Position numbers and translations under genes: made by a program
In this document: positions 1-8,097 of the stretch, piece after piece
Numbering within the stretch: the stretch's first letter is position 1
Layout: the number at the start of each line of letters is the position of its first letter
Notes under the pieces: generated by a model
What the model saw: the letters and a program-made list of their open reading frames with translations, nothing else
Databases searched by the model: none
What the model was told of the DNA's origin: nothing
From: Nocardioides cremeus
GTDB lineage: Bacteria; Actinomycetota; Actinomycetes; Propionibacteriales; Nocardioidaceae
Direction of reading: 5' to 3'
DNA length: 64,000 nucleotides
Assembly (NCBI RefSeq): GCF_030518195.1
Contig: NZ_JAULSC010000001.1
Location: 248,001 to 312,000 of the forward strand

Positions 1-1
1 G

Positions 2-238
2 GCCCGGCTGCTCGGCGCCTACGCGGTGGGTCGCTACCGCCTGCCGGACGCCGCCACCATGGAGCAGGTCATCGACGCCGACCAGCAGAAGTACACCGGC
101 CACGTGCTCGACCGGCCCCGCCACACCCAGCAGGTCGACTACTTCATCTACGAGCACGACCTGCGCGCCAAGGAGATCCCGGCCGGCCTCCAGCGCGCCG
201 AGCGCCTCGGTGGCGGCGTCCTCGCGGGAGCCCGGTGA
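2..238 (+). CDS. Flavin-containing monooxygenase-like protein, C-terminal fragment
   Basis: The window opens inside this gene. Only the last 78 codons are present, in the frame starting at base 2. The visible part has a run of the type RPRHTQQVDYFIYEHDL near the end, which resembles the C-terminus of NAD(P)/FAD-dependent monooxygenases of the FMO/BVMO group, where a conserved R-H-T-x-Q-V-D-Y segment occurs. The nucleotide-binding motifs would lie outside the window, so the family call is an inference from this tail alone. The stop codon overlaps the GTG start of the TetR gene by 4 bases (GTGA), so the two are probably co-transcribed. Confidence 0.6.
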   Translation, partial: ARLLGAYAVGRYRLPDAATMEQVIDADQQKYTGHVLDRPRHTQQVDYFIYEHDLRAKEIPAGLQRAERLGGGVLAGAR

Positions 239-891
239 GCACGCTCGACACCGCCGCCGCCCGGGCGCGCGGCCACCAGCAGGCGCAGGCGCACTCGCCC
301 GAGAACGCGACCCTGCGCGGCGACCAGCGGCGCACGGCGCTGCTCGGCGCCCTCGACGCGCTGCTGCAGGACTCCACGCTCGAGGCCATCAACATCTCGG
401 AGATCTCGCGGCGCGCGGGGGTGACCCGCTCGGCGTTCTACTTCTACTTCGAGAACAAGGCCGCCGCGGTCGCGGCGCTGATGGAGCAGATGTACGACGA
501 CACCGCGGCCGCCGCCGCGCACCTCACCGGCGAGGGCAGCCCGCAGGAGCGGATCGAGGGCACCATCCGGGGCCTGTTCGCCAGCTGGGACCGCCACGAG
601 CACCTGTGCCGCGCCACCCTGGAGGCTCGCGCCTCCAGCCCGGCCGTGCGCGAGCTGTGGGACGCCGACCGCGAGTCGTTCGTGCCCGTGGTCGCCGCGA
701 TGATCGAGGCGGAGCGGGCCGCCGGCCGCGCGCCCGGCGGCGTACCGGCGACCACGCTGGCCACGGTGCTGCTCGAGCTCAACGACCGGATGCTCGAGCG
801 GGTGGCCCTGGGCGGGCCGCTGGCGCGCGAGGACCTGGTCGAGGGCGTGGTCGCGGTGTGGCTGCGCACCATCTACGGAAGGACGTCATGA
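235..891 (+). CDS. TetR/AcrR family transcriptional regulator
   Basis: A 218-residue one-component DNA-binding regulator. Residues about 30-75 form the N-terminal helix-turn-helix (core INISEISRRAGVTRSAFYFY followed by an N-K pair), typical of TetR; the rest is the variable helical ligand-binding and dimer domain. The GTG start overlaps the preceding stop, and the 3' end overlaps the hydrolase start (ATGA at 888-891), so it sits in a three-gene operon with the monooxygenase and hydrolase. An imperfect dyad just before the P450 gene at 1879-1901 is a plausible operator. The inducer cannot be read from the sequence. Confidence 0.9.
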   Translation: MSTLDTAAARARGHQQAQAHSPENATLRGDQRRTALLGALDALLQDSTLEAINISEISRRAGVTRSAFYFYFENKAAAVAALMEQMYDDTAAAAAHLTGEGSPQERIEGTIRGLFASWDRHEHLCRATLEARASSPAVRELWDADRESFVPVVAAMIEAERAAGRAPGGVPATTLATVLLELNDRMLERVALGGPLAREDLVEGVVAVWLRTIYGRTS

Positions 892-1862
892 CCGACACGA
901 CCCTGACCCCCGAGGTCACCGCCTCCTCGCAGGCCCACCGCGAGGTGCGCTTCCGCTCCGGTGACGACGAGTGCGTGGCCACCCACGTCGCGGCCGCCCA
1001 CGACGACCTGGCCGGTCCGGTCGGACGTCCGGTGGTGGTGATGGCCCACGGCCTCGCCGGCACCGTCGACTCCGGCCTGCTGCCCTTCGCCGACGGCCTG
1101 GCCGCGGCGGGGCTCGACGTGCTGGCCTTCGACTACCGCGGCTTCGGGCTCTCGGGCGGGTCCACACGCCAGCGGGTCTCGGTGGCCGGCCAGCTCGAGG
1201 ACTTCGCCGCGGCCTGCCGCGCCGCTGCCGTGCTGCCGGGTGTCGACCCCGGGCGCCTGGTGCTGTGGGGGGTCTCGCTCGCGGGCGGGCACGTGCTGGC
1301 CGTGGCCGCCGGGCGCGACGACGTGGCCGCTGTGGTCTCGTTGACGCCGCTGGTCGACGGGGCCGCGGCCGGCCGGCTGGCGCTGCGCCACCACTCGCCA
1401 CTGACGCTGGCCCGCTCCACCGTCGACGGCGTGCGCTCGCGGGCCCTGGGCTCCCGGCGCGGCCCGGTGATGGTGCCGGTCGTCGCCGACCCCGGTCAGC
1501 AGGGCGCGCTGACGCTGCCGGGCTGCAAGGACGACTACCTGGCCCTGGCGGGGCCGTCGTGGCGCAACGAGGTCGACGCCGCCGTGGCCCTCGAGCTCGG
1601 CAGCCACCGTCCGGTCAAGCGGGCCAAGGAGGTCGCCTGCCCGTTGCTGGTGCAGATCGCCGACTTCGACCGGCTCGCTCCGCCGCACGCCGCGGCCAAG
1701 GCGGCGGTCAAGGGGCGGGCCGAGGTCCGGCACTACCCCGGCGACCACTTCGACGTCTGGCCCGGCAAGGACTTCTTCGCCCCCGCGCTCGCCCACCAGG
1801 TGCACTTCCTGACCCGGCACCTGGCGCCGCAGGCGTCCACGGAGCGGGCCGGCGGCCGCTGA
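888..1862 (+). CDS. Alpha/beta hydrolase (dienelactone hydrolase-like)
   Basis: A 324-residue soluble alpha/beta-fold hydrolase. The oxyanion-hole segment VMAHGLAG is at residues 51-58, the nucleophile elbow GVSLAG has Ser at about 130, an Asp candidate lies in the C-terminal third (QIADFDRLAP) and the catalytic His is in HYPGDHFD near residue 286. It probably cleaves an ester or thioester, but the substrate is unknown. ATG at 888 overlaps the TetR stop by 4 bases, giving the start with confidence. Next to a flavin monooxygenase and a P450, it may hydrolyse an ester made by Baeyer-Villiger oxidation; that is inference. Confidence 0.85.
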   Translation: MTDTTLTPEVTASSQAHREVRFRSGDDECVATHVAAAHDDLAGPVGRPVVVMAHGLAGTVDSGLLPFADGLAAAGLDVLAFDYRGFGLSGGSTRQRVSVAGQLEDFAAACRAAAVLPGVDPGRLVLWGVSLAGGHVLAVAAGRDDVAAVVSLTPLVDGAAAGRLALRHHSPLTLARSTVDGVRSRALGSRRGPVMVPVVADPGQQGALTLPGCKDDYLALAGPSWRNEVDAAVALELGSHRPVKRAKEVACPLLVQIADFDRLAPPHAAAKAAVKGRAEVRHYPGDHFDVWPGKDFFAPALAHQVHFLTRHLAPQASTERAGGR

Positions 1863-1865
1863 CCC

Positions 1866-1902
1866 TCGACATCCCGGGGGTACGTACTCCTAGTATGTGA
1901 CA
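1866..1902 (+). promoter_or_regulatory. Leaderless promoter of the P450 gene with overlapping dyad
   Basis: A -35-like TCGACA (1866-1871) and a -10 TAGTAT (1891-1896) are 19 bases apart. The -10 ends 5 bases before the ATG at 1902, so transcription would start at or next to the start codon. An imperfect dyad, GGTACGTACT (1879-1888), spacer CCT, AGTATGTGAC (1892-1901), matches at 7 of 10 paired positions and covers the -10. It is a candidate operator for the TetR protein encoded upstream. Confidence 0.5.
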
Positions 1903-3329
1903 TGGCCACCCCTCAGAACGCCCTGCTCGACCAGCTCCCCGAGACCGGGGAGCTGACCGAGGAGAGGTTCCGGCGGATGAGCGGAGCCTCGGTCGGGGAG
2001 GCCCGCTCACCACGGGTCGCCCCGGAGGGGCTGCCGGCCGGGCCGCGGTGGCCGGCCCTGGTGCAGACGGCGGCGTTGTTGCGCTTCCGGCACTGGATGC
2101 ACCCCTACCTGCACCGCACCTACGGCGACGTCTTCACCGTCCGGCTGGTGCCGGGCGGGCAGCCGCTGGTCTTCTTCACCCGGCCCGAGCACGCCAAGGA
2201 GATCTTCGCCGCCGACCCGCAGTTCTTCCACGCCGGCAAGGGCAACGCCATCCTCGGGCCGGTCATGGGCGAGCACTCGCTGCTGCTGCAGGACGGCGAC
2301 GACCACAAGCGGGCCCGCAAGCTGCTGATGCCGGCCTTCAACGGCGCCGCGCTGCGCGAGTACCGCTCGCTGGTCACCGACCTGGCCGCCGACGAGGCCG
2401 CGCACTGGCCCGACGGGGTGGTGCTGCGCTCGCTGGACCGGATGAACGTGCTGACCCTCGAGGTCATCCTGCGCGTGGTCTTCGGCGTCACCGACGAGGA
2501 GCGCCTGGCCGCGATGCGCCCGCGCGTCAACGCCACCGTCGACATCAGCCCGGCGGTGCTGCTGGGCTGGGGCTACCCCAAGCTGCAGCGGTTCGGGCCG
2601 TGGCGGCGCACGGTGCAGAACCAGGCCGAGCTCGACCGGCTGATCTATGCCGAGATCCGCGAGCGGCGTACGGCCCCCGACCTCGCCGAGCGCAGCGACG
2701 TGCTGTCGCGGCTGATCAGGCACGGGGCCGAGGAGGGCGACGGCCTCGGCCGCCTCAGTGACACCGAGCTGCGCGACCAGCTGATCACCCTGCTGCTCGC
2801 GGGGCACGAGACCACCGCCACCTCGTTGGCCTGGGCGCTCTACGAGCTCGGCCGCGACCCCGAGCTGCTGCGCCGCTCGCAGGCCGCCGCCGACGGCGAC
2901 AGCGCCGAGGACGACGCCTGGCTCGAGGCGGTGATGAAGGAGTCGATGCGCCTGCACCCGGTGATCCCGATGGTGGTGCGCACCCTGATGCGCCCGGCCA
3001 CCATCGGCGGGGTCGACCTGCCCCGCGGCGTCACCGTCGGGCCCTCGATCATCGTGGCCCACCAGAAGTCGGAGAACCACCCCGACCCCGAGGTCTTCCG
3101 CCCCGAGCGGTTCCTGGGCCAGAACCCCCCGACCAACACCTGGATCCCCTTCGGCGGCGGCGTACGCCGCTGCATCGGCGCCGGCTTCGCACAGATGGAG
3201 GGCGTCGCGGTGCTGCGCGAGGTGCTGCGCGTCCACGACGTGGCCACCCCCGTCTCCGACGTGCCCAAGGTCCGCAACATCACCTCGGTGCCCCGCGACG
3301 GCGCCCGCATCCGCGTCACCCGCCGCTAA
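1902..3329 (+). CDS. Cytochrome P450
   Basis: A 475-residue soluble bacterial P450. Visible landmarks are the I-helix oxygen-activation motif AGHETT (about residue 300), the K-helix ExxR (KESMRLHP), the PERF-type motif (FRPERF) and the heme-binding loop FGGGVRRCIGAG with the axial Cys at 424. The overall pattern resembles the mycobacterial CYP135/CYP138-like group, but the subfamily is not assigned. It has no redox partner domain and none is nearby, so it depends on ferredoxin and reductase elsewhere. Its own promoter lies directly in front of the ATG. The substrate is unknown. Confidence 0.95.
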   Translation: MATPQNALLDQLPETGELTEERFRRMSGASVGEARSPRVAPEGLPAGPRWPALVQTAALLRFRHWMHPYLHRTYGDVFTVRLVPGGQPLVFFTRPEHAKEIFAADPQFFHAGKGNAILGPVMGEHSLLLQDGDDHKRARKLLMPAFNGAALREYRSLVTDLAADEAAHWPDGVVLRSLDRMNVLTLEVILRVVFGVTDEERLAAMRPRVNATVDISPAVLLGWGYPKLQRFGPWRRTVQNQAELDRLIYAEIRERRTAPDLAERSDVLSRLIRHGAEEGDGLGRLSDTELRDQLITLLLAGHETTATSLAWALYELGRDPELLRRSQAAADGDSAEDDAWLEAVMKESMRLHPVIPMVVRTLMRPATIGGVDLPRGVTVGPSIIVAHQKSENHPDPEVFRPERFLGQNPPTNTWIPFGGGVRRCIGAGFAQMEGVAVLREVLRVHDVATPVSDVPKVRNITSVPRDGARIRVTRR

Positions 3330-3391
3330 ATAGATCGCGGCCGGGCCGCGGCGCTGGCAGCCTGGACCCTTGTGATCGAGCATGACCGAGC

Positions 3392-4690
3392 ATGACCTGG
3401 GGTGAGCGGCTGCGGGCGCTGCGCATCGACCTGACCCCGCTGCGCACCTCGCGCGACTTCCGGCTGCTCTTCGTGGCCGGCACCGTCTTCTACCTCGGCG
3501 CGATGGTCACCTACGTCGCGATCCCCTACCAGGTCTACACCGAGACCGGCTCCAACCTCGCGGTCGGCCTGGTCGGCCTGGTCGAGCTGGTGCCTTTGGT
3601 CGTCTTCGGCCTGTACGGCGGCGCGCTGGCCGACCACGTCGACCGCAAGCGGCTGCTGGTGGCCACCGGCGTCGCCCAGGCGGTGGCCACCGCGGTGCTG
3701 GCCGCCAACGCGTTCGGCGCCTTCGGGCCCGACCCGCAGCTGTGGCTGGTCTTCGCGCTGGCCGCGGTGCTGGCCTCCACCTCCTCGATGCAGCGGCCCT
3801 CCCGCGAGGCGCTGATGCCGCGCACCGTGCGCCACGACGAGATCCCCGCCGCGCAGGCGCTGACCAGCCTGGGCATGGAGATCGGCGTGCTCGTGGGGCC
3901 CGCGGTGGGCGGGCTTCTGATCGCCTTCGTCGGGCTGGGCTGGTGCTTCGTGGTCGACGTGGCCGGCCTGGCGGTGGCCACGCTGATGTACCTGGCGATG
4001 GGCTCGCACCCGCACCGCGAGGAGACGACTCCGCCGAGCCTGGCCGGCATCGCCATGGGCTTCCGCTACGCGATGGGTCGGCGCGACCTGCTCGGCACCT
4101 ACCTGGTCGACATCGCGGCGATGCTGCTGGCGATGCCGGTGGTGCTCTTCCCGGCACTGGCCGAGACCGTCTTCGGGCGCCCCGAGCTGATCGGGCTGCT
4201 CTACTCCGCCGAGACCGTCGGGGCCCTGGTGGCGACCGCGCTGTCGGGGTGGACCGCGCGGGTGCACCACCACGGGCGTGCGATCGTGCTGGCCGCGGCG
4301 GCGTACGGCGTGTGCATCGCGCTTGCCGGCCTGATGCCGACCTTCTGGCTGGTCGCCGGCTTCTTCGCGCTGGCCGGCGCCGCCGACATGGTCTCCGGGG
4401 TCTTCCGCGGGATCGTGTGGAGCCAGACGATCCCGGAGGGGATGCGCGGGCGCCTGGCCGGGATCGAGATGCTCTCCTACTCGGTGGGACCGCTGGGCGG
4501 GCAGGTGCGCGCCGGCGTCACGGCCGACCTGTGGTCGGTGCGCGGCTCGATCACCAGCGGCGGGGTGGCCTGCGTGGTCGGGGTCGGCGCCACGGCCCTG
4601 TGGCTGAGCGACTTCTGGTCCTACGACGCCCGCACCGACGAGCACGCCGTGGCCGAGCGGGCGGTGCGCGCCGCCCGCGGTGAGGGGTGA
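3392..4690 (+). CDS. MFS transporter (EntS-like exporter family)
   Basis: A 432-residue integral membrane protein with about 12 hydrophobic segments and an MFS loop signature after the second segment (GGALADHVDRKRLLV). The N-terminal pattern (RDFRLLF, then a membrane segment and VAIPYQVYTETGSNLAVG) resembles the MFS group that holds the enterobactin exporter EntS and macrolide exporters. It probably exports a small molecule by proton antiport. It follows the P450 gene by 62 bases, so a shared role in detoxification or product export is possible but unproven. The ATG was chosen because the family similarity starts within 20 residues of it. Confidence 0.88.
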   Translation: MTWGERLRALRIDLTPLRTSRDFRLLFVAGTVFYLGAMVTYVAIPYQVYTETGSNLAVGLVGLVELVPLVVFGLYGGALADHVDRKRLLVATGVAQAVATAVLAANAFGAFGPDPQLWLVFALAAVLASTSSMQRPSREALMPRTVRHDEIPAAQALTSLGMEIGVLVGPAVGGLLIAFVGLGWCFVVDVAGLAVATLMYLAMGSHPHREETTPPSLAGIAMGFRYAMGRRDLLGTYLVDIAAMLLAMPVVLFPALAETVFGRPELIGLLYSAETVGALVATALSGWTARVHHHGRAIVLAAAAYGVCIALAGLMPTFWLVAGFFALAGAADMVSGVFRGIVWSQTIPEGMRGRLAGIEMLSYSVGPLGGQVRAGVTADLWSVRGSITSGGVACVVGVGATALWLSDFWSYDARTDEHAVAERAVRAARGEG

Positions 4691-4694
4691 TCTC

Positions 4695-4715
4695 GTGGCA
4701 GGCTGGACCGCCATG
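4695..4715 (+). promoter_or_regulatory. Alternative start signals for the zinc-ribbon gene
   Basis: Two readings compete. A purine-rich GAGGGG at 4682-4687 would serve an in-frame GTG at 4695. A -10-like CAGGCT at 4699-4704, 8 bases before the ATG at 4713, fits leaderless expression from the ATG. The second is preferred because the same arrangement recurs at many genes in this window. Confidence 0.35.
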
Positions 4716-4832
4716 AGCGGCTACTACTCCTGCATGGCCTGCGGGCACGAGTTCGACCCCATCGCCACCCGCTGGTTCTGCCCGCACTGCAAGTTCAAGG
4801 CGAACTGCTGCGAGGGCGAGCCGCTGGGCTGA
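4713..4832 (+). CDS. Zinc-ribbon miniprotein (39 aa)
   Basis: This short frame encodes 39 residues with two CxxC knuckles: C7-x2-C10 and C23-x2-C26, and a further CC pair at 32-33. The spacing resembles a rubredoxin-like or zinc-ribbon knuckle, so binding of one zinc or iron ion is expected. Nothing else in the sequence shows a function. It lies 22 bases after the MFS gene and 9 bases before the end of the convergent sulfotransferase gene. An in-frame GTG at 4695 would add 6 residues. It is easily missed by gene callers because of its length; the four ordered Cys argue that it is real. Confidence 0.6.
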   Translation: MSGYYSCMACGHEFDPIATRWFCPHCKFKANCCEGEPLG

Positions 4833-4841
4833 CGACCACCG

Positions 4842-6002
4842 TCAGCGGGCGAAGGCCTCGCGCACCCGGGCCTCGGAGAGCCCGTAGTCCTTCAGGGAGT
4901 ACTGGTGGCTGGGGCGCGCGTGGCCCGAGCGGGCCTCGGCGTCGATGAGGCGCGCCTGCTCCTCCGCCTCGGGGGAGAGGTCGAGGCCGAAGGCGTCGTA
5001 GACGCCCTTGACGGTGCCGACCGGGTCGCCCTGCAGGTCGGCGAAGTCGACGTCGACGAACTGCGCCTGGTCGTAGCGGGGCCGGGCGTCGTGGAAGGCG
5101 TGGTAGGCCCGCGACCACAGGTCGAGCTGGGTGTGGCCGATCACGCCGTCCACGAAGGTCTCCGAGTGCCCGGCCGTGGTGGCCGCCGACAGCGAGCACG
5201 ACGAGGCGATGCACGAGACGGGGTCGCGGTGCGTGTAGACCACGAGCGCGTCGGGGTAGACGCTCATCAGCGCGTCGAGCGCCGTCATGTGCGAGGGGTT
5301 CTTGAGCACCCAGCGCTTCTCGGGGTCGTTCATCCCGATCAGCTGCAGGTTCTGCCGGTGTCGCGCATAGGCGTCGGTCCAGTCCTGACCGCGCAGCCAG
5401 TCGGTGTAGCGCGGCAGGTTGGCCAACGACTCGTAGGAGTTCGACTTGCCCGTCTGGCGCAGCAGCCGCCAGCACTCCTCGACCGAGGTGGCGTCCATGT
5501 AGTGGATCCCCATGTACTCCGGATCCTCGATGTGGTGGGCGCTGAACGCCTCCTGCATCGCGGCGAAGATCGGATCGGCCTCCCACGTCTCGCGCGGCGG
5601 CCGCGGCTGGGGGAACTGGGTCAGCCACATCTCCAGGCCCTGGTGGGCCGGGTCGGAGACCAGCAGCCGGTGCAGCGCCGTGGTGCCGGTGCGGGGCAGG
5701 CCCATCACGAAGACCGGCCGCTCGACGGGTACGTCGGCGTGCTGGGGCAGCGCGTTGAACTGCGCCTGGGTCAGCAGCCGCCCCACCAGCGCGCTCTTGA
5801 CCTCGGAGCGCTGGAAGTAGTTGCCGCGCCCGGTCAGCCCGGCCTCCGGGCTGGCCAGGTCCTCGACCAGGACCCGCAGGCCCTCCTCGTGGGCGTCCCC
5901 GCCGAAGTCGTCGAGGCCGGTGCTGCGCACCGCGGCGGCCGCGATGTCGTCGTACGAGCCGACGTCGGCGCGCTCGCGGGCCATCACGTTGGTGCCGCTC
6001 AC
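4842..6002 (-). CDS. Sulfotransferase family protein
   Basis: A 386-residue cytosolic protein of the P-loop sulfotransferase type. The 5'-phosphosulfate loop GLPRTGTT is at residues 101-108 and a PAPS 3'-phosphate-binding segment of the type VVYTHRDPVSCIASS follows about 170 residues later. Families of this length in actinobacteria are often next to SDR and LLM genes of sterol or lipid metabolism. It is the last gene of a four-gene minus-strand operon in which every junction overlaps by 4 bases (here 5999-6002). Some members of this family have not been shown to transfer sulfate, so the acceptor is unknown. Confidence 0.85.
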   Translation of the reverse strand: MSGTNVMARERADVGSYDDIAAAAVRSTGLDDFGGDAHEEGLRVLVEDLASPEAGLTGRGNYFQRSEVKSALVGRLLTQAQFNALPQHADVPVERPVFVMGLPRTGTTALHRLLVSDPAHQGLEMWLTQFPQPRPPRETWEADPIFAAMQEAFSAHHIEDPEYMGIHYMDATSVEECWRLLRQTGKSNSYESLANLPRYTDWLRGQDWTDAYARHRQNLQLIGMNDPEKRWVLKNPSHMTALDALMSVYPDALVVYTHRDPVSCIASSCSLSAATTAGHSETFVDGVIGHTQLDLWSRAYHAFHDARPRYDQAQFVDVDFADLQGDPVGTVKGVYDAFGLDLSPEAEEQARLIDAEARSGHARPSHQYSLKDYGLSEARVREAFAR

Positions 6003-6877
6003 GAGTGGAACTCACCGCAGTCGACGTTGAGGGTCTGGCCGCTGACCGCGGAGGCGAGGTCGGTGGCCAGGAACAGCGTGGCCCGGGCGATCTCGGCGGG
6101 GGAGGCGAGGCGCTGCAGGTCGGTCGGCGCCGCCTTCTCGGCGTACACCTCGCCGTGGCTGCGCCCGGACTCGGCGGCGATCCAGTCGAAGTAGGCCTTG
6201 TTGACGTCCTCGTAGATGTAGGACGGCGCGACGCTGTTGACCCGGATGCCGCGCGGGCCGAGCTCGGTGGCCAGCGACGAGGCGAGGTGGGCCAGCGCGC
6301 CCTTGGAGAGCTTGTAGCCCGAGAACTCCGGCTGCGAGGAGTACTGCACGCACGAGTTGAGCATGATGATCGACCCGCCCGGCTTGCCCGGCGCCGCGGC
6401 CAGCGCGTCGGCGAAGGCCGCCGAGAGCCGCAGCGGCGCGAAGACGTTGGTCTCGTTGGCGGCGCGCAGCGCGTCGAGGCCGATGGTGCTGATCGGGTCC
6501 ATCGGCGGGATCGCGAAGGCGTTGTTGATGAGGCAGTCGACCCGCCCGAACTCGGCCAGCGCGCGCTCGACGAGCGCCCCCTGCGCCGACTCGTCGGTGA
6601 TGTCGGTGGGCACCACCAGCGCGCGGCGCCCGTGCGAGCGCACCACGTCGGCCATCTTCTCCAGGCGCGAGGCGGTGCGCGAGACCAGCACCAGGTCGGC
6701 GCCCATCCGGGCGGCCTCCTCGCCGAGCGCGCGGCCCAGCCCGGGGCCGACGCCGGAGAGCACCACGACCTTGTCGGCCAGCAGCGGCAGCGGGGCGTAC
6801 GCCGCGTCGATGGCGTCGTGGTCGGGGACGGCCGCGGGGGTCGTGGCGGGGCTGGCGGGGTCGGCGGTGGTGGTCAA
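5999..6877 (-). CDS. SDR family oxidoreductase
   Basis: A 292-residue short-chain dehydrogenase/reductase with a Rossmann fold. The cofactor loop SGVGPGLGRA is at residues 41-50, the NNA motif (INNAFA) at about 118-120, the catalytic Ser at about 175 and the YxxxK pair at Tyr188/Lys192. An Arg after the second strand (VLVSRTASRL) suggests NADP(H) could be used. The first 30 residues are a proline/alanine-rich tail not seen in most SDRs. It overlaps its neighbours by 4 bases on both sides and so belongs to the KstR-box operon. An alcohol or ketone of a lipid or steroid is the likely substrate, by context only. Confidence 0.93.
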   Translation of the reverse strand: MTTTADPASPATTPAAVPDHDAIDAAYAPLPLLADKVVVLSGVGPGLGRALGEEAARMGADLVLVSRTASRLEKMADVVRSHGRRALVVPTDITDESAQGALVERALAEFGRVDCLINNAFAIPPMDPISTIGLDALRAANETNVFAPLRLSAAFADALAAAPGKPGGSIIMLNSCVQYSSQPEFSGYKLSKGALAHLASSLATELGPRGIRVNSVAPSYIYEDVNKAYFDWIAAESGRSHGEVYAEKAAPTDLQRLASPAEIARATLFLATDLASAVSGQTLNVDCGEFHS

Positions 6878-8097
6878 CTGATCATCCTCCGGGCTATCGA
6901 GCGCTGCCGGGCGGTGATCCGCTCGGCGTGCTGCTCGTGGGTGAGCGGGGCGAGGTGGGGCAGGTGCGCGGGCACCTCGGCGAGCGGCACGACCTGCACG
7001 TTCGGCCCGTCGTCGGGGCCGAGGTCGCGCTCGAGCCGCTGCCAGCGCAGCATCATCGAGCCGGTGCGGTGCCCGGTGGTCTCCAGCCAGTTCGCCAGGT
7101 ACGGCGCCTCCGCGTGGCCGCTGGGCGGGTGCTCGCTGATGACGAAGCGCATGACGCCGTCGGGGTCGGTGACCGCCTGCGCCCTGGTCAGCGAGGTCTG
7201 GTGCGTCTCGTAGTCGGTGGAGGCGTACCAGTCGGAGCCGACCTGGATCGCCTGGTAGGAGCAGTCGTCGCAGCGCGGCACCGACACGATCATCGCCTCG
7301 TCCTCGGCCAGCGCGTAGTGGCCGATCGAGGAGCGCTGCGAGGCCAGGCCCCCGGGGGTCTGCTGCGGCGCGGTCAGGGTGTTGACCGGCTCGGCGTACT
7401 GGAAGAAGTGCGGGAACGCGAACCAGGTGCGGATCGATCCGGTCAGGGTGCGGGCCGCGACGTCGTACCTCCTGGCCAGCAGGTCGCGGGTCAGCTCGCG
7501 GGCGGGACGCCCCAGGGTGTCGGTGCGCTCGATGGTGATCGTGCCGCGCTCCTCGGTGTCCCAGTCGTCGAAGACCTCGCGCACGATCATCGTCCTGGCG
7601 CCCGGCTCGGCGGTGTAGGTGAACTCGAAGGTGCCGTCGGGGCGCACGTCGAGCTCGCGGTCGTCGAAGGCCATCAGCGACGTGGCGGCCGAGTCGGCGG
7701 TGTAGGCGCCGCCCATCACCTGGAACGACAGGTCGGCCGAGCTGCCCCGGCGCCCGCGCACGACGTACTCGACGCCCTCGCGCAGGTAGGCGCTGAAGTA
7801 GACGGCGTCGGGGTTGTCGAGGCCCTGGCGGGAGAACTGGTGGGTGGAGTTGATGAACAGCGGCCGGTCGAGGTCGCGGTCGAAGGCTATCTGCATCGCC
7901 ATCCGGATGCGCCCGGCGAGGTAGTCGTAGCCCTCGAGCCGGTCCTGCTCGGTGCGGATGAACGGGGCGGTCGCGACCAGGTGCTCGCCCTCGGCGATCG
8001 CCTCGCGCAGGGGTGCCGTCAGGTCCCAGCCGGGGTCCTCGGTGGGTTCCTGCGACGGGGCCTGGACCTGGGACTGGGCCTGCGTCGGGGTGCTCAT
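6874..8097 (-). CDS. DUF1214 domain-containing protein
   Basis: A 407-residue protein of unknown biochemical function. The C-terminal half matches the DUF1214 style: a segment of the type YETHQTSLTRAQA, then DPDGVMRFVISEHPP, then NWLETTGHRTGSMMLRW. Residues about 30-300 are the region that usually precedes it. The N-terminal 25 residues are Gln/Pro/Ser-rich and probably disordered. No signal peptide is evident. It overlaps the LLM gene upstream (8094-8097) and the SDR gene downstream (6874-6877). Relatives are often found beside steroid and lipid oxidation genes in actinobacteria, which fits this operon. Confidence 0.75.
   Translation of the reverse strand: MSTPTQAQSQVQAPSQEPTEDPGWDLTAPLREAIAEGEHLVATAPFIRTEQDRLEGYDYLAGRIRMAMQIAFDRDLDRPLFINSTHQFSRQGLDNPDAVYFSAYLREGVEYVVRGRRGSSADLSFQVMGGAYTADSAATSLMAFDDRELDVRPDGTFEFTYTAEPGARTMIVREVFDDWDTEERGTITIERTDTLGRPARELTRDLLARRYDVAARTLTGSIRTWFAFPHFFQYAEPVNTLTAPQQTPGGLASQRSSIGHYALAEDEAMIVSVPRCDDCSYQAIQVGSDWYASTDYETHQTSLTRAQAVTDPDGVMRFVISEHPPSGHAEAPYLANWLETTGHRTGSMMLRWQRLERDLGPDDGPNVQVVPLAEVPAHLPHLAPLTHEQHAERITARQRSIARRMIS

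Noticed and set aside
2007..3383. Long minus-strand frame antisense to the P450 gene
   Set aside because: The plus-strand frame has all P450 motifs; the antisense product is Gly/Asp/His-rich low-complexity sequence with no start signals.
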